DNA of 6,388 bases, taken from the NCBI GenBank assembly GCA_030151135.1, contig JASLEQ010000448.1, forward strand, positions 1-6,388, read 5' to 3'. The translations under genes and the position numbers were made by a program. The notes below the pieces were generated by a model. It ran no database searches, had not been told where the DNA came from, and was given only the letters and a program-made list of their open reading frames with translations. This stretch comes from Candidatus Sulfotelmatobacter sp. GTDB lineage: Bacteria > Acidobacteriota > Terriglobia > Terriglobales > SbA1. Below, one piece after another: positions 5,946 to 6,388 of this stretch; the first letter of the stretch is position 1, and every line of letters starts with the position of its first letter.

Positions 5946-6388
5946 TCATTTCAAGTTGTCCTGCGCAGCTATCATGTCCGGGATTGTTACGAATTCAAAG
6001 TTTTCGCTCTGATAACGCGCGATGAGGCGGTCTGTGGCGATTACGGTCTGACTGCGGTCCGCGCCCACTTGGAGGTGCCCCCCATCATGGAGGAGGATCA
6101 CGTTACCACCGTTGATTCTCGATGAAACTCTTTTTTCGATGGCATCCGCGGGTGGAGCATTCCAGTCGTAACCGGTTACGTCCCACATGACTGGACTGAG
6201 ACCGAGTTCGCGCGCGATACGGAGCACCGCGGGACGACGTCCACCGAAGGGCGGACGAAAGAGATTCGAGTGCTCGCCAACAGCGTCACTAATCGCTGCC
6301 CGACAACCTTCGAGTTCATGGCGTATCTCTGGCCCACTTTTCACCGTGAGAAGAGGATGAGTGAAGGTATGGTTCCCGATTGCATGAC
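5946..6388 (-). CDS. NodB-type polysaccharide deacetylase, C-terminal part (5' end outside the window)
   Basis: The frame is open from the right edge to the TGA at 5948-5946, giving 147 residues of the carbohydrate esterase family 4 (NodB) domain. The family motifs appear in order: HAIGNHTFTHP at the edge (motif 2, HTFTH metal ligands), LFRPPFGGR (motif 3, RPP(F/Y)G), DVTGYDW (motif 4), and NVILLHDGG (motif 5, catalytic His). Motif 1 with the catalytic Asp lies outside the window. An internal GTG at 6344 is not the start, since it would remove motif 2. Such enzymes remove N-acetyl groups from chitin, peptidoglycan or similar polymers using a divalent metal. The protein ends soon after the domain (IPDMIAAQDNLK), with no C-terminal extra domain. 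It lies 57 bp before a GH18 gene on the same strand, suggesting joint expression and a shared polymer. Confidence 0.92.
   Translation of the reverse strand, partial: HAIGNHTFTHPLLTVKSGPEIRHELEGCRAAISDAVGEHSNLFRPPFGGRRPAVLRIARELGLSPVMWDVTGYDWNAPPADAIEKRVSSRINGGNVILLHDGGHLQVGADRSQTVIATDRLIARYQSENFEFVTIPDMIAAQDNLK

Noticed and set aside
1..6388. A novel defence, toxin-antitoxin or CRISPR system
   Set aside because: No repeat-spacer array, nuclease-type cluster, small toxin-antitoxin pair or phage gene was seen; the reverse transcriptase fragment is a maturase C-terminus without its catalytic domain, not a retron or defence RT.

Overview
The window is a stretch of bacterial chromosome of moderately high GC with single-copy housekeeping and regulatory genes. 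Gene content and protein style resemble soil Acidobacteriota (Terriglobia/Koribacter-like), but this is inferred from recalled resemblance; no marker here proves it. I did not find a convincing new defence system, CRISPR array, tRNA or rRNA, or complete mobile element.

Left part (1-2322, minus strand). The edge may hold the first 15 codons of a gene leaving the window. At 170-478 is a decayed C-terminal piece of a group II intron reverse transcriptase/maturase. It lies directly behind a YeiH-family membrane transporter gene (495-1289) that lacks about the last 65-70 residues of its family, so this looks like a deletion or rearrangement scar. Upstream of the transporter, on the same strand, is a YeiE/CysB-like LysR regulator. 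A perfect dyad with the LysR-type T-N11-A spacing lies between them, a classic regulator-target arrangement.

Middle (2362-3490). An MntR/DtxR-type metalloregulator reads leftward. It has a perfect TATAAT six bases from its ATG (probable leaderless mRNA) and a TTAAC-N4-GTTAA dyad where the -35 should be (probable autoregulation). The 460-bp gap before the next gene carries three perfect hairpins. Two are tandem and may be a small RNA end, a terminator pair or a dispersed repeat; one lies in the presumed hemL leader.

Right part (3491-6388). hemL (glutamate-1-semialdehyde aminomutase, tetrapyrrole synthesis) reads rightward. It converges on a secreted GH18-type glycosidase, which is preceded on the same strand by the C-terminal part of a NodB-type polysaccharide deacetylase running off the right edge. 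These last two look like a two-gene unit acting on N-acetylglucosamine polymers (peptidoglycan or chitin).

The most useful leads are the truncated transporter/maturase scar, the two dyad operators, the structured mntR-hemL intergenic region, and the altered GH18 catalytic motif.
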